From assembly GCA_902702965.1 (NCBI GenBank), contig CACRXP010000047.1, forward strand, positions 950,849-1,014,848: 64,000 nucleotides of DNA. Reading direction: 5' to 3'. How positions within the stretch are numbered: position 1 is the first letter of the stretch; each line of letters opens with the position of its first letter. Origin of the DNA: Spirometra erinaceieuropaei (Eukaryota > Platyhelminthes > Cestoda > Diphyllobothriidea > Diphyllobothriidae). The translations under genes were made by a program, and so were the position numbers. Below are positions 25,791 through 37,150 of the stretch, piece by piece. The notes beneath the pieces were generated by a model. That model saw only the letters and a list, made by a program, of their open reading frames with translations. It ran no database searches and was not told the origin of the DNA.

Positions 25791-26008
25791 CTTCGTACCG
25801 GGGACACAATGCTTCAAATGCCACCTTCGCTTACACACACGTAGGAGCAGTCTACCCGTGTCACTGTATGTCACTCACAGACCTGTCAACTCCGTGAGTC
25901 GCGTGTTTAAGGGTGAAATACGTTGGGCAAAAGTTCCAATAACAGGACAATGGGTACTCCAAAGGCAATATGGAAGGCCACGAATTCGAAAGGGAAGAAG
26001 AGGGAGTA

Positions 26009-26055
26009 AAAGAGGAAGAAGAAGAAGAAGAAGAAGAAGAAGAAGAAGAAGAAGA
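26009..26055 (+). repeat. (GAA)n microsatellite
   Basis: A purine run of about 14 AAG/GAA units inside a longer A/G-only tract (25985-26070). It follows the Penelope-like palindrome by about 200 bp. Confidence 0.9.
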
Positions 26056-26489
26056 CGATGAAGAAAGTTAAGAGGTTAAGGTCTGACTTCTCAGCGCATG
26101 AAGTTGTGTGCAGTAAGGCTGGTTCAGCCGAGTGGGAGCCCGCCGTGCTGTAACAATCTTATTTGGAGTCTTGACTCCTCGCAGTCTTCTGTACGATAGT
26201 ACTGACGCTGAGAATTTAGGTTAGTGAAGAGATAGGACGTTCACCGATCAGGTTAGGAATATGCTTTTCTCGTTAAGTATAGAACTCTCGCAGGTAGTTT
26301 CACCACGCTCAATAGAACATTCAAGCAATGAGCCCTGACGAGGACAAGGGAGACTGGCATAGCCGTTTCTGGTTTATTGGTCGTCGTCGGCCAGTCATAC
26401 CCAATGAGACGAACACGCTCCGCCACATAAAGTGGTGAACACCCCTCCACCATAGTTAATATTCTCAATTACAACCGGCAGGATAGCCA

Positions 26490-26665
26490 ACCCGTGACTC
26501 AATGGCAATGCGCCAGACTACTTAATGCACAAGGAGGAGGGAACCCAGGTTCGAATCCCGGCTCGTCCAGACCTGGGATCGGGTATGGCTGACAGAGAGC
26601 AGTATGCATGCTGCTCGAGTCTTTCCTTCCACTCAAAAGCCTCAATAAAGAAAGAACTACTTTGT
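26490..26665 (+). mobile_element. Possible tRNA-derived SINE
   Basis: A perfect Pol III B-box-like motif, ggttcgaatcccg (26548-26560), lies about 50 bp after a looser A-box-like stretch (actcaatggcaatgcgcc). The acceptor stem does not fold as a real tRNA, and downstream sequence runs into cctcaataaagaaagaa, which could be the SINE tail. I do not call it a tRNA gene. Seen once in the window, so family status is inference. Confidence 0.35.
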
Positions 26666-26854
26666 CTCTGCTTTGCCTGTAGTAGAATGGTTTTCCCTTC
26701 TGGTAATACATGCATCCTGTTGCCACTTGCATACTTTAAGTTTGACAGTTAGTCTTCCAAAGATGAAATAGTGGTCGGGCCTTATTTCGTGACCGTACCT
26801 GCAGTAGACATGCCCCAGCCGCCTGTCAGACGGGAGCAGTGGTAATAGGGGGTT

Positions 26855-26910
26855 TAGCACTAACCCCTAACCCTTAACCCAAACCCCAAATCTTAAGCCC
26901 TAACAGGTAC
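26855..26910. repeat. Degenerate interstitial telomere-like repeat
   Basis: A run of variant CCCTAA units (actaacccctaacccttaaccc followed by aaaccccaaatcttaagccctaac). Flatworm telomeres use TTAGGG, so this is an internal degenerate block, not a chromosome end. Similar single units occur at 34.2 and 35.1 kb within a duplicated segment. Confidence 0.6.
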
Positions 26911-29900
26911 GGCTACGAAATAGGATCTTGCGAAATGCTTTACTCCGGTATTATTGCCATGGTTGAGGATTAGGCCCTCGACCTTATGATCACTGGGTCG
27001 AGCCTCCTGTCGCTCGGATAGACTTATGGTCGAGTGGTACACTAAGTCAACCGGACGCAATACTTCCTTTCAACGTGGTCGAGGCTCTTCAAGCCATCCT
27101 ATATGATCACATATGATGGGCGAAGACAATATGAGCTTCCCCAAATCAAAAATCCGACAGATATAGTTGGAAGGATGAACTTCCTGTGGAAGAGGCAGCT
27201 CAGAGGCATGTGGTAGCTAAAGTCATAGCGAGCCGCGTCGGACTCAGATGTGGCACTGTCCAGCCAGTGCATAGTGTGTGTGGTGAGCCTGGTGTAAGGA
27301 TAGTACTGGCCGACCAATCAGCGGGCGGAATCAGGCCTCCATCGGCAAAAAGGCGGTAGGCGCTAGCTGACCTGACACGGATGGGGCAGCAAGCAAAGCT
27401 TCAGGGGTGATGGGACACAGCACCTCCCCTCCGGCCCAAAGGTAGTGTCAAGCGCCAACGGTGTATGGGGGAGATAACAAATAGTGGGTCCGACACCAAG
27501 GAATTCATCCTCATGCCATACCAATGCATCTTTCTCTGTCAAAAAAGCGACATGCCTCAAACGGCCACAACGCACTGACGCCCGTGACTCACAAGGTCAA
27601 CAGCTGATTGGCCAACTTGGTTTTGGAGCGAGGGCCAGACTGCAGTGGCTTCTTCTTACGGTGGCCTTTATGGAGCCTCCCCCACTCTTGTGACATCCAC
27701 GCTCACGATAGGCGGCGCGTTGGCTTCACACCAACCACTTCGCGCAATTTCATTCCAGGTTGGCTTAACCCGGACAGGTCACTGTGCATGTGATGCAATA
27801 AAAATGAGGCCGATTCCGCTCACTTTCGCAGCCACTAATTTCACTATAAGCAAAAACGAGCCTCAAAACTACTGCGACACGCTTACAGTCCTGGCTTGGA
27901 AGGTTGCCACCGGCCGGGCTATGTCCTACACAGATTCGGGCCACAAAGGCCCCTTCTTAGTGTTAGCTTTGTGATACTCTCGTTAACGTGTTGTCCGAGA
28001 CTCCCTTAATGAGGCCTGGTACATGTGAACTGTGATCGGTGAGGGAAGAAAAGGGTGCGAGCGGAATGCAGAGAAAGTCCGTTTTAGTGTAGACGAAGTT
28101 TCAGGCCGAATTTTCAGTAGACTATAGTCCAGATCTGGCATGAGTCTAGAGGAAACACCACAAAACTGCAAAAAGACCTGGCAAATATTTTCTCCTCCAC
28201 GTTTGGCCAGAGAATAACATGAGTTAGGATCAACCATCGGACAGAAGTAGGAAACTGTGCTGTTTAAGTAAACATGATGGAAGCCAGCTCTTCGGCCGGA
28301 ATGGCGCTAGGTCTTGCCTTGTCGTATTTCTGGACCTAGCTCCACTAATAGCTCATTCCCATTCCTTGTCTCCTTCTTTATGACGGTTCAGATTCAAGGG
28401 TCGGCAATCACCTTGTTTATAGTTTGGCTTGTGGGGAGATCGAACATGGGAGACATGAAGGCGAAAAGAAACAGAGCACAAGGACAGAAATGTAAAAAGG
28501 GTGGTGTAGCTCTCAGTTGTAAGAAACGGAACCTGGATGAGAAGCTAACAAAGACTTCGACCCCGGTGAACGGACCAATTTCTCCGTATTTCCCCGTCTG
28601 GGCCGATACCCGTGGTAGACTAGGGGAGGAATTCTATTTGTCGGATATCTTAGGAATTCGATTTTTCTCAGTAAGACTGGATAGTGAATTTTTGAAGGCC
28701 CTGTTTGGGCGATAAAATGTGTGCCTTCTAACAGCTGTTGAGATGTATTCGTGGTCAAGTAGGTGGCTAACAGCTCACGTTTAAATGTGTTGCAGCGGGT
28801 CTTAAGAGATAACATCTTCATAGGAAAGGACGCTAAAGATTGAGTAAATCATTTGAGTCCACGTTACATGTTCGAGCCACCATCAGCATCGTGACCATCG
28901 ACCATTAGGTTCGGGTGGCTTCAAAGTGAGTGACATATAACATGTAAGAGGCAACGAGAACATCCCTTGAGGGGTAGAATGAGTCCAGACATCGTAAGGA
29001 ATGTTTGTCGGTCGGATCCCTGTTGGTAGCCCTCCCGGTACTGAAATCGCCCGGCTCCCTGTCTTACGGGACCGGTGGTAATGGGAGATATACGGGTGGG
29101 GTACTTGTGTGCAGGCGTCAATGACGTTTATAGTGTATGCCCCGAATCGATGCCCCTGCTAAAGTCGTAGCCAAAATTAAATATGGCGAAAAATGAAAGA
29201 AAGATAGAAAAACGAACGTGGACACTGAGCACGGTCTGCGGAATGAATGCATCCTAGCTCCAGATTGGGTTGGGCGTTCCTGATTTTCCGAAAGTAATAA
29301 TTTATTGCCACTGAGGTCACATGTAGGCTAGAAACTGAAGCAGTAGTTGTGTGCTAGACGCGAATGTTGTAGTAAGCAATGTGTAGAGCAATTAGCCGGG
29401 AGGGCTACTAACAGGGATCCTACCTGTTTGTCGAAGACAGAAGTGTCCGCAAAGTCAGGGAGGAGCCAGTAGTAGGGATTCATCATGCTCAGCGACAACT
29501 GCAATGCGTCCTCCGAAGGTGGTTATCTTAGACGATAGGTGATATGGGTGATTTAAATCGATATGATGACCTTGCGTTTCAAGCGAATAAAGTCTGGCAG
29601 TGGACACTGTCGGACCTAGATCTATATACACGCACGGAAGGCGGTCAAAGTCCAAAGCAAGGTACTCTCCTGCATCCGTCGGAACTGTGTATGGAAGCAA
29701 GGGGAACGTCTCTACACTCTCCGCGTAACCAACAACTAGACAAAGTTGGAATAGTAGTAGTATTTGATGGTAATGTGCAAGGATTTCAGGAGTGACGTCG
29801 TTCTGTTCAAGCCCTTCTTTGTACTCCATTTTATCTGAGGAAGTAGACTGTTGACGACCTTTGCGGAGGATCTCCGTTTACTCCACGCCCGGCTACGTTA

Positions 29901-30521
29901 TTTATGCTTCTGTTTGTTCGCGCATGGTGATTTGAGCTTTTCTTGAAGACCGTTTTAACGAAAGCATCGACCCACTCTGTGGTTGAGGTCCCTACCTTAT
30001 GCAGTCGGGTCAAAAACTGTGCAATCGGCCGGTTAGTCGTTTGGCTTCACTAAAAGCCAGTCAGTGTCAGGCGTTTCAGTTTTCCCCAATTTTGCGCTCG
30101 CACTATGGATCGCCTCCGTAGACGCTAACCTGCGGTAACAGTTGCTCACAAAAACCTTAGTGTCACCGGAATGGAGGGCAGTCATGGAGTCCGGGACATG
30201 CGAGTTGAGGAACTGGAAGGGCGAACAAGTTCACCAGAGTAAACAAGTTTACTCATTGAACAAGCTGTTAGCCACTTGGTGCGCCCATGTTTGACAGCAT
30301 TCTACAAACTACGAATGTCCTCACGTCTTACGTATTAGCAATCGCAGATAAGAAACAACTGTTCTACCGAGGTACGGAAGGATGAAGTTCGGCAAAGCCC
30401 GATGACGAGGTTGTGGCATGGTGACTGTGGGCCGTCAGTACACTTGTTTGGTGTCTACCGCCGTCTTCCGACAACATTCCTGGATTTAAAAACTATAGAA
30501 CTTGGAAAAACAAGTTGACCC
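26911..30521. other. GC-richer stretch with short unassignable frames
   Basis: Open frames of 100-133 codons occur at 27645-27974 (+), 28314-28715 (+) and 29455-29829 (-); none resembles a family I know. A 24-base motif around ggatccctgttggtagccctccc (29013-29037) recurs inverted at 29397-29421. A block at 29050-29090 resembles 26810-26850 (both contain ctgtc-acggga-ggtggtaat-like segments), which indicates dispersed repeat copies. Confidence 0.4.
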
Positions 30522-30613
30522 ATAGGCAGAATGCTATTACCGACAAAGACAAGGGAGACTGGGATGCTATTACCGACAAAGATAAGGGAGACTGGTAATA
30601 GCATTCTGCCTAT
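30522..30613. repeat. 20-bp perfect inverted repeat enclosing two 33-bp direct repeats
   Basis: The arm 30522-30541 (ataggcagaatgctattacc) is exactly reverse-complemented at 30594-30613. The second half of the left arm also starts a 33-bp unit (30531-30563) that is repeated immediately at 30564-30596 with one or two changes. The whole can fold as a 20-bp stem with a 52-base loop, and the repeat unit could pair alternatively. Confidence 0.9.
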
Positions 30614-32200
30614 ATATCATGCGCCGCTGGGCGGCTGCTGGTTGGGCTCGAGAGAGAGCCCTTAAGGCACAACGGAACGAGTGAGTTCCGTATGAACGAT
30701 CGGTGAGCGCCCCCTACCACCAAGTTGATCCATGTTACCGCATGAAGATCGGCGCACTCCGCAGCCCAGTTTTAGGGATGCGGGTGAATAGTATGAAAGT
30801 CAGACTGCTCAAACGAGAACAAACTTTTGTAACTAAGTGCTAGAGCTTGTGCACGTCCCTCGGCACAGAGTATGGCGGTCCGCAATTCTCATCTGCACAG
30901 CAGGGATGTCCGCCCCCGGTCTGAAATTAGAACCGCCGACCGAACGTCGCGGGAAGTCAAGATCCTTGGAGCAAACCCCACTTAATCCTCTGTCACAGTC
31001 GCCTGAATGACTCTTCTGGTAGACTTGGTGTAACGGTCGCCGCTCCCCCCCCCCACCCCCGGCAAATGGTGAGACATGCACTGCTTTGGTGGGAACTAAT
31101 AAATTATCTACTGGCTTGCGTGTAACTGCATGATCATCTGTGGTTTTGGCTTGCGGGTAAAAATCAGCTGAGCACACTCGCGCTGGAGAGACTCACGCGC
31201 AACCGAAATAAATGATTAAAGGACTCCCTCGTCATGATGTGCTAATTAGTTCTGGGTCTTGAAATAACCGGACTCAGCCGGGCAAAAGCAAAGCCTGACT
31301 GGCAACTTTGGGTTTGGTTCTCGGTGCGGCAATAGTCAGTGTCAGACTTTACTGATAACAATCAGTTAGTTGCCTCAAACGTCACAAGTATCCGCTTACA
31401 TGGTAGGAACACCATGAGAGTAAGACTAGCCAGACTGACTACATCCGAGTCAGTCCCGGGTTTCATAGCTTGATGCATGCTGCCAGAAATGGCTACATCC
31501 GTGGATCTGAGAAAGTTCTTGTTTGTGCACGCCTGAGAGTTCACGTCCTAATTCGCGCCCAGCATGTCTACTGCAAACCGCCTTAGAATCGCGAAACTAT
31601 AACAACCAGTCTGAGCCGAGGCTCTAAGCCCAATAAATGTTCCATGTTGCAGCCATAGTCAAAGGAAAAGGCAGCTAAAACTGGTGATCAATGAATGTGA
31701 GATGCAGCAAGTAGAATTCTCGGGTTCACCCAGCGTCGCTGCTACGACTGGATCCACTCAAGGACCTTACAGCTACCGAACCAGACAACTGCAGAGCTGA
31801 AATGGCGACCTCCGTGATGTAGACCTCAATGTTCGTAACACTCAAAAACTCTGCTAAATTATTAATTACGTCACCACTAGGCCACTGCAGTGAGTGACTG
31901 CTCGCGTTGCAAGTGGCGACTTTATTACTGACAATCGGGTAGAGGTTAGCACTGGCATGAAAAGCTCGAGCACACTTTCAACCTCGATGACCTCGATCGA
32001 TCTGCAGTGGAGCTTCTCCCTCTCTCCTTCTGAGGACACCACCCATGAAAGAGAATGCAAAGCAACAGGACAACTGGAAAGTCCACACGCCTTACGTAGA
32101 CACCCCGGCGCCCTAGTTCCATGGGATGACTACGCAGGTGCGGATCGCGAGTTCGTCCATGATAACCGGGGCCCCTACAACGTAAGGAGGAAAATATGAC
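30614..32200. other. No recognisable gene
   Basis: Contains a poly-C run near 31046-31060, and short frames at 30833-31177 (-) and 31894-32199 (+) without a known domain. The right part may be the degraded 5' portion of the RTE-like element that is recognisable from about 32.2 kb. Confidence 0.4.
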
Positions 32201-33050
32201 AGTCGGTGAGGCGTGCCGCGGCATAAATCCAATCGGACCTGCTGCAGAAGTTTTTACCGTTGTCACTGTCAGGGAATTATTGAATGGTGGTAACTCAGAG
32301 ACGAGAGGCAAGCAAGCCGGGTTTTGAGCTGAGGGTGGATTAACCGGCCAGATAGCCATACTGCAGGACGTCATTGAATTCTGCCATGACTAGGGGGCAA
32401 TCGATGTTCGTCTGGCTCGTTGATTTCGTTGCAGCGTCCAGTCCCGTTCATTGTGAGTTCCTGCGACGCACTGCGCATCATGCCGGCAAAAATAATTGTC
32501 ACTACAAAGGTATGGTATCGCTCCACCCCTGCGCGAGTTCTAGTCAACAACACCATTCTGTATTTGCTCCGGTGCTCCAGAAGTTACTATTCTCTCCCCC
32601 ACTCTTTTCAACTATGTTATTAACAGGAGTGTGCGAGTGGGTCTTCGCGATTTCGACGGCTTTGGATCTGCTCACGAGTGCCGGCTGACTGACCTCCTCA
32701 ACTACTCCGACGACGTCGTCCTGCAAGCTTCAAGCTTGGTGCCGGTGAGGAATGAAGTCGTTAGGTCGGTCATCAATCTGCATCTCTGGTCAGGTGAGAG
32801 TACCCCTGAGGATTAATGATTGTCGGTTTGGAAGTCTGGACAGTTGCGTATACCTCAGGGCCGATTTGCTGCCGAAGACACACAGCGAAGGTAGAGACGT
32901 CCCCAGAATCGATGCTGCTCGCAGTTTTCAAAATCGTTAAAAAGTGTCTAGAGACCCCACACGATATTTTAACTGTCATCAGGATTCACATGCATCGGAA
33001 ATTCATATGGTCAGTTCTTCTGTACGGTTTTAGATGCTGAGCACAGAATT
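32200..33050 (+). mobile_element. RTE-like non-LTR retrotransposon, family A, RT remnant
   Basis: Translating across several frameshifts and stops gives successive RT motifs: KQAGF and GLTGQIAILQDVIEF near 32.29-32.37 kb, the FVDFA-like FVWLVDFVAA near 32.41 kb, LSPTLFNYVINR near 32.6 kb, LTDLLNYSDDVVLQASS near 32.69 kb (catalytic YADD changed to YSDD), and RIDAARSF plus SVLLYGFRC towards 33.03 kb. The order matches the RTE-like RT with GHRLTDLDYADD that is abundant in tapeworm and fluke genomes. Frames change at least four times, so it is a dead copy. Confidence 0.7.
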
Positions 33051-33149
33051 CGGTCCGATCATGGGCACGGAGAAGAGTATAGTTATGCATCAGCCAATAC
33101 GATATGATGAATATGTGCATAGGATCAGTGGAAACTGAACTCGTCTCGA

Positions 33150-33655
33150 GGCTGTAAGCACATTCACTTATCTGGACAGTACGATCTCAAGAGGCGAGCA
33201 GATTGACAACGAAATCGCAAGTCAGCCGGGCCTTCGGTCGGCTTCAGCGCTCAGTTTGGAATTTCCGCGACCTCTACTTGAACACGGCGTTAACGATGCA
33301 GCGAGCCGTCATGCCGGCAAAGCGCACAGACAGTCTACGAAGGTCACCCAAGAACAATGTATCATTTTCACCTCATACGCCTTCATAGAATGCTAAAGCT
33401 GAGGTGGCAGGACGGGATGCCCGACGTGGAAGTCCTGGAAGGGAAAGAAGCCCTCACTATCGACGCCTTGTTGATGCAAGCACAACTGCGGTGGGCCAGC
33501 CACATCGTAAGCATGGGTGCCAGCGCCTTTCAAAGGGGCTACGGTGACGTTGCCATGGGTTCCCGTAGACGAAGCTGACAAGAGCATCGTTACTCGGACA
33601 TTCTGAAACAACTTAAAATCAGTCCTTTGGCCTGGGAAGTCCTCATCCGGATCTA
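33150..33655 (+). mobile_element. RTE-like retrotransposon, family B, 3' fragment
   Basis: Frames in succession give TFTYLDSTISRGEQIDNEI, AFGRLQRSVWN, LKLRWQDGMPDVEVLE, AQLRWASHIVSM and YGDVAMGSRRRS, with a stop inside the last block. This is the region after the RT palm in the family typified by FTYLGSTLS, RWQDRIPDTEVLERTG and YGDVATGSRRQGG. It belongs to a different family from the RT just upstream, so two unrelated insertions sit side by side. The RT palm is missing. Confidence 0.75.
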
Positions 33656-33850
33656 GTAGGTGTGAGAACTGGAGCCTTAACCAACGGTTAAAGGATACAG
33701 GAAGACTCGGGACTCTCTAATACCACTGACCAGAGCTGTAGACATCAAAAATCAGACGACCACATTTCGACCGTCGCAAGCGAGCGGCCAGCGTGTATTG
33801 TCAGTAAGTTGTCGACCGGGGACGGGGGGATTTGGAGCAGTGAATATACC

Positions 33851-34285
33851 TATAGACGAGACAGAAAACCCTTAGAAACTGTCACGACTGTCTGTCCACA
33901 ACTGTCAAACTAAGGATCCCATGTCATTTTTTAAAAAGATGCCTCTAGAGGTCGAATGAGGCCTTTGCCCATGCTTTCGTCGCTGCAAAAGTGCAAGTAC
34001 GGAGTAAGGGTGGGACGGGTACAAGCAGCCATCTTGACCGACATCGCGGAGCAAAGCTACGTCGATAGGACGAGCTGACACCTGCTCAGCGGGATTCGAG
34101 ACGCGTTAGTTTAACTCGGTGGAGGTAAATCAAACATCGGTTAGACATCGGTGAATTTGCGTTAAATTCCAGAAGCGTGCCTATTCCCCAGCCCCAACTT
34201 TAACAATAACCGCCACAGTAACCCTCATAACCCTAACTCTAGTTTTCCCAAACCTAATCTTAATGGCCCTCCCAGAATTTAGGGC
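33851..34285. repeat. Direct duplication, unit 1 (about 435 bp)
   Basis: Begins tatagacgagacagaaaacc and ends ccagaatttagggc. It matches 34709-35168 across its length with indels, including the shared gccatcttgaccgacatcgcg segment and a block of variant CCCTAA units. Confidence 0.85.
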
Positions 34286-34565
34286 AAGGTCACTTATAAA
34301 TACAGAGGAGGGGGATCTTTACTCCCCTGCCTCACCCAAAACATGCCGCACTTGCCTACTTTTGTTCACCCGATGCACAGATGCCAAAGATTTTTACGCC
34401 AATAAAGCCTTTCAGGTCGCCTGGAAACACCTATATACCACCAGAAACCTTTCGGTATCGGTTGTTGGCCAGAACGAAGGCGAAGTCAGTGTGCCAGTCC
34501 AGCTCATTTTTCTCGGGTTACAAATGTGTCCAAAGCAAACGTTAAATTACTCAAAGGTCTTCTGA
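34263..34565 (+). other. Open frame of 100 codons, unidentified
   Basis: Starts at the end of the first duplicated unit and runs into the unique spacer between the two units. I recognise no domain. Composition (CRTCLLLFTRCTDAKD) gives no clear signal peptide or membrane segment. Probably chance or repeat-derived. Confidence 0.15.
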
Positions 34566-34708
34566 TTCTTTATTTGGGGATTTCCGCGAGTTTAAAAGAA
34601 TTTTTCGGGACCGTACAATCGCTGTGACCGCCTGAAAATCTGTCCGGCGACCGACGGCAATACGATACCCTAGTAATCTGATCCATGTTAACGAACACAC
34701 ACTTCACC

Positions 34709-35168
34709 TATAGAGGAGAAATAAAACCTTTAGAAAGTGTCCTAACTGTCTGCCGTCAACGGTTTGTCCACACCTGCCAAACTAAGGACCCCATGTCACT
34801 TTTTTTAACACAGTGCTTCTATTAGAACAGCGAAGAGACGGTCGAATGAGGCCTTTGTCCATACCTTCGCCATGGGACGGGGACAAGCAGCCATCTTGAC
34901 CGACATCGCGGAGCAAAGCTACGTACGTCGATAGAACGAGTTGACACCTGCTCAGTGGGATTCTAGACGGGTTAGCCTAACTCGGGGGAGGTAAATCAAA
35001 CATAGGTTAGAGCCGAGAATGAGCGCTTCCTGTACTACCGGTGAACTTGCCGGTGAAGGGTGCCTATCCCCACGTCCCATCTTTAACCCTAACCGCCACA
35101 GTAACACTCACAACCCTAACTCTAGTCCTCCCGACCTTAACCTTGAATTCTCTCCTGGAATTTAGGGC
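34709..35168. repeat. Direct duplication, unit 2 (about 460 bp)
   Basis: Second copy of 33851-34285, separated by about 420 bp of unrelated sequence. It contains a short insertion (about 34990-35060 differs in length) and the same telomere-like cccatctttaaccctaacc block. Confidence 0.85.
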
Positions 35169-36269
35169 TCGGACCGGCATTTAGTGGGGCGGACTCACGC
35201 GGCACCCTCTCCTCACTCACCTGACTGCGGTGGTGAAACAATGCCAAGACGACAGGAGGTGGGCGTGGACACCATGGCTGACAGAGTTAAACGGTCCATA
35301 TAAGTGCGCCACACACGACCTGGTTCCCACTACGTTCATCAAGTTTCTGGAAGGGTGACTCGGATTTCACATGCGTTAGTGTCATAAAGGCCACACTGAG
35401 CAGGAGCCATTGCAGCCGGGGCTCGATCTTGTGGGGAAGCAACCGATCTATCCGTCAATTGGCAACCTTCCAAACCGATGAAGAATGTGCTGATTTGCCA
35501 TTAGGATGGCTTCCCCTATGTCGGTCTTATCCACGCAGTCACTGTTCAAGCCTTTTAAGCAACGGGTGGTGGGACTGGGTATAGTGGCCAGCACGGCATG
35601 AAGGTCCACGTCTAGAGCTCACCACGCACATGCGCAACAGTAGTCGGGATCTCGCGTAGACTAAGCGCGACCTGATAAACGCGTGCCATAAGCCAGCCTA
35701 AAATCCGCCTTGGCCCAGCGCGTCTCCTCGTGGAAGTCACAGCCAACACCTATTAATATGCCCGCATTGTATAATGACGCTCAGAGCACGGCTTGGACTG
35801 GTCGGACAACTTCAAATCCATCGTCGGTACAATCCTGCCAACCCGTAAATTCTCACACAGACCGTCGCCGTAATCGATAACGCCAAACAAACAGCAACCT
35901 CAACAACGTCCCATCCCGTCCCCGTTGCAATCGCACTTCTAAATCATTCATCGAACATTTGCAAATAGCATTGTAACCGACGAACTAATGATAGACTGAC
36001 CAATACGTCCCCAGCACCCTCGTCTCACCTGCCCATACAGTCCGAAGACACTGATTCATCGCATAGACCTAGGTATCACATAGGCATCCGCGAAAATCTC
36101 CGCTAAAGTACTACGGCCTGAACTACTTCTTTCTACTAGAGCACACGCACCCCACGTTGTACATGAGCATCCCCCACAGCACGCGCGTGCGCGACACATC
36201 TGCGCAAACAGTTCTGCGGCAAACACAAGACTTACTACGCCTACTTCTTCAAGCCGACAACTATTAATC

Positions 36270-37150
36270 TCGAGGAGTATCTTCTACTTAGGGATGCAAC
36301 TTGGAAACACTTTAACCTTCCCAGAGTTTATCCAAAAACAGATGGATTTCGCCACCTAATTCACTCCTGGCACCGCAGACTGCAGATCGTCAAAGCTTGC
36401 GGCGATATGTTCGACACAATCTTGATCAGTCAGCTCGCGTCCGGGTGCGATCTCGACATCGTCTAACCCGTGTCGAGCCCTTTTTATAGTGAACCCAGCT
36501 GCAAAACCCCGGACCAACTAGAATGTAGTCGACCTGGCTGGCCGTCGTTTGAATACCAGATCAGCTGATGTTAGAAGCACATGTTGGCAACAAAGTTGGT
36601 TCTGATCAGCAAAGTTCAGCACTATTCCACCGTTAGGGCGTCAAGAGTCAAGTCCAAGGCGGTCTGAAGAGTCGTCAGACCCAGCCCGGCCACTCAAGTC
36701 CCCGGTGACAATCAGCAGATCACGGCGAACGACTCTCTCAACTGACACCCGCAGCTGCGATTAGGCCTCCTTATCGCGCCGTTCGGTAGCTGATGCGTGT
36801 GCGAAGACGGCAGAGATATTCGTAAAATTACCCATCAGTCGTACGTATGCCACGCAAGTAGTATGCAGCTCGCCTCCTGCAAACGGGCGATCGTCACGGC
36901 GTGTCTACCAGGAGTTGCGTAGGCCCCTGTTGCACAGGGTTACGCGCGAGTCGACTCTCAGGATCTTTACTTCTCGAGCGTCTGAGTCAAGGGTGTTGAC
37001 TCCGGACAGGCAGCAGACATCCACATCGTACTGGTGAAGACTGCGCACCGTCGAACTCTGGGCACTGGGGACGTTCGCACACTCCATCACCCAATACAAA
37101 GTCTGTCCCCGATTCAGTAGTCGAGCTCGCACGCTACCCACCCGCACCAA
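36270..37150 (-). mobile_element. RTE-like retrotransposon, family A, endonuclease-RT remnant with internal deletion
   Basis: Minus-strand translation from 37150 starts MVRVGSVRARLLNR and VDVCCLSGVNTLDSDAREV, the start of an apurinic-type endonuclease. It continues through LIVTGDLSGRAGSDD (the GD-N motif with Asn changed) to about 36.5 kb. There it jumps into the RT palm: LTDQDCVEH (the YADD site, destroyed), FDDLQSAVPGVN, stop, VAKSICFWINSGKVKVF. The end of the endonuclease and the N-terminal RT are missing. Sequence below 36.27 kb to about 35.65 kb may be the remaining 3' part but is too decayed to call. Confidence 0.65.

Noticed and set aside
26548..26560. tRNA gene call based on the B box
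   Set aside because: No 7-bp acceptor stem or proper anticodon arm could be folded; a SINE is the better reading.
26855..26910. A true telomere or chromosome end
   Set aside because: Units are degenerate, the run is under 60 bp and it is flanked by ordinary sequence on both sides.
29455..29829. A 124-codon minus-strand frame that looks protein-like
   Set aside because: Composition is plausible, but no family, start context or flanking exons could be supported; it lies amid repeat debris.
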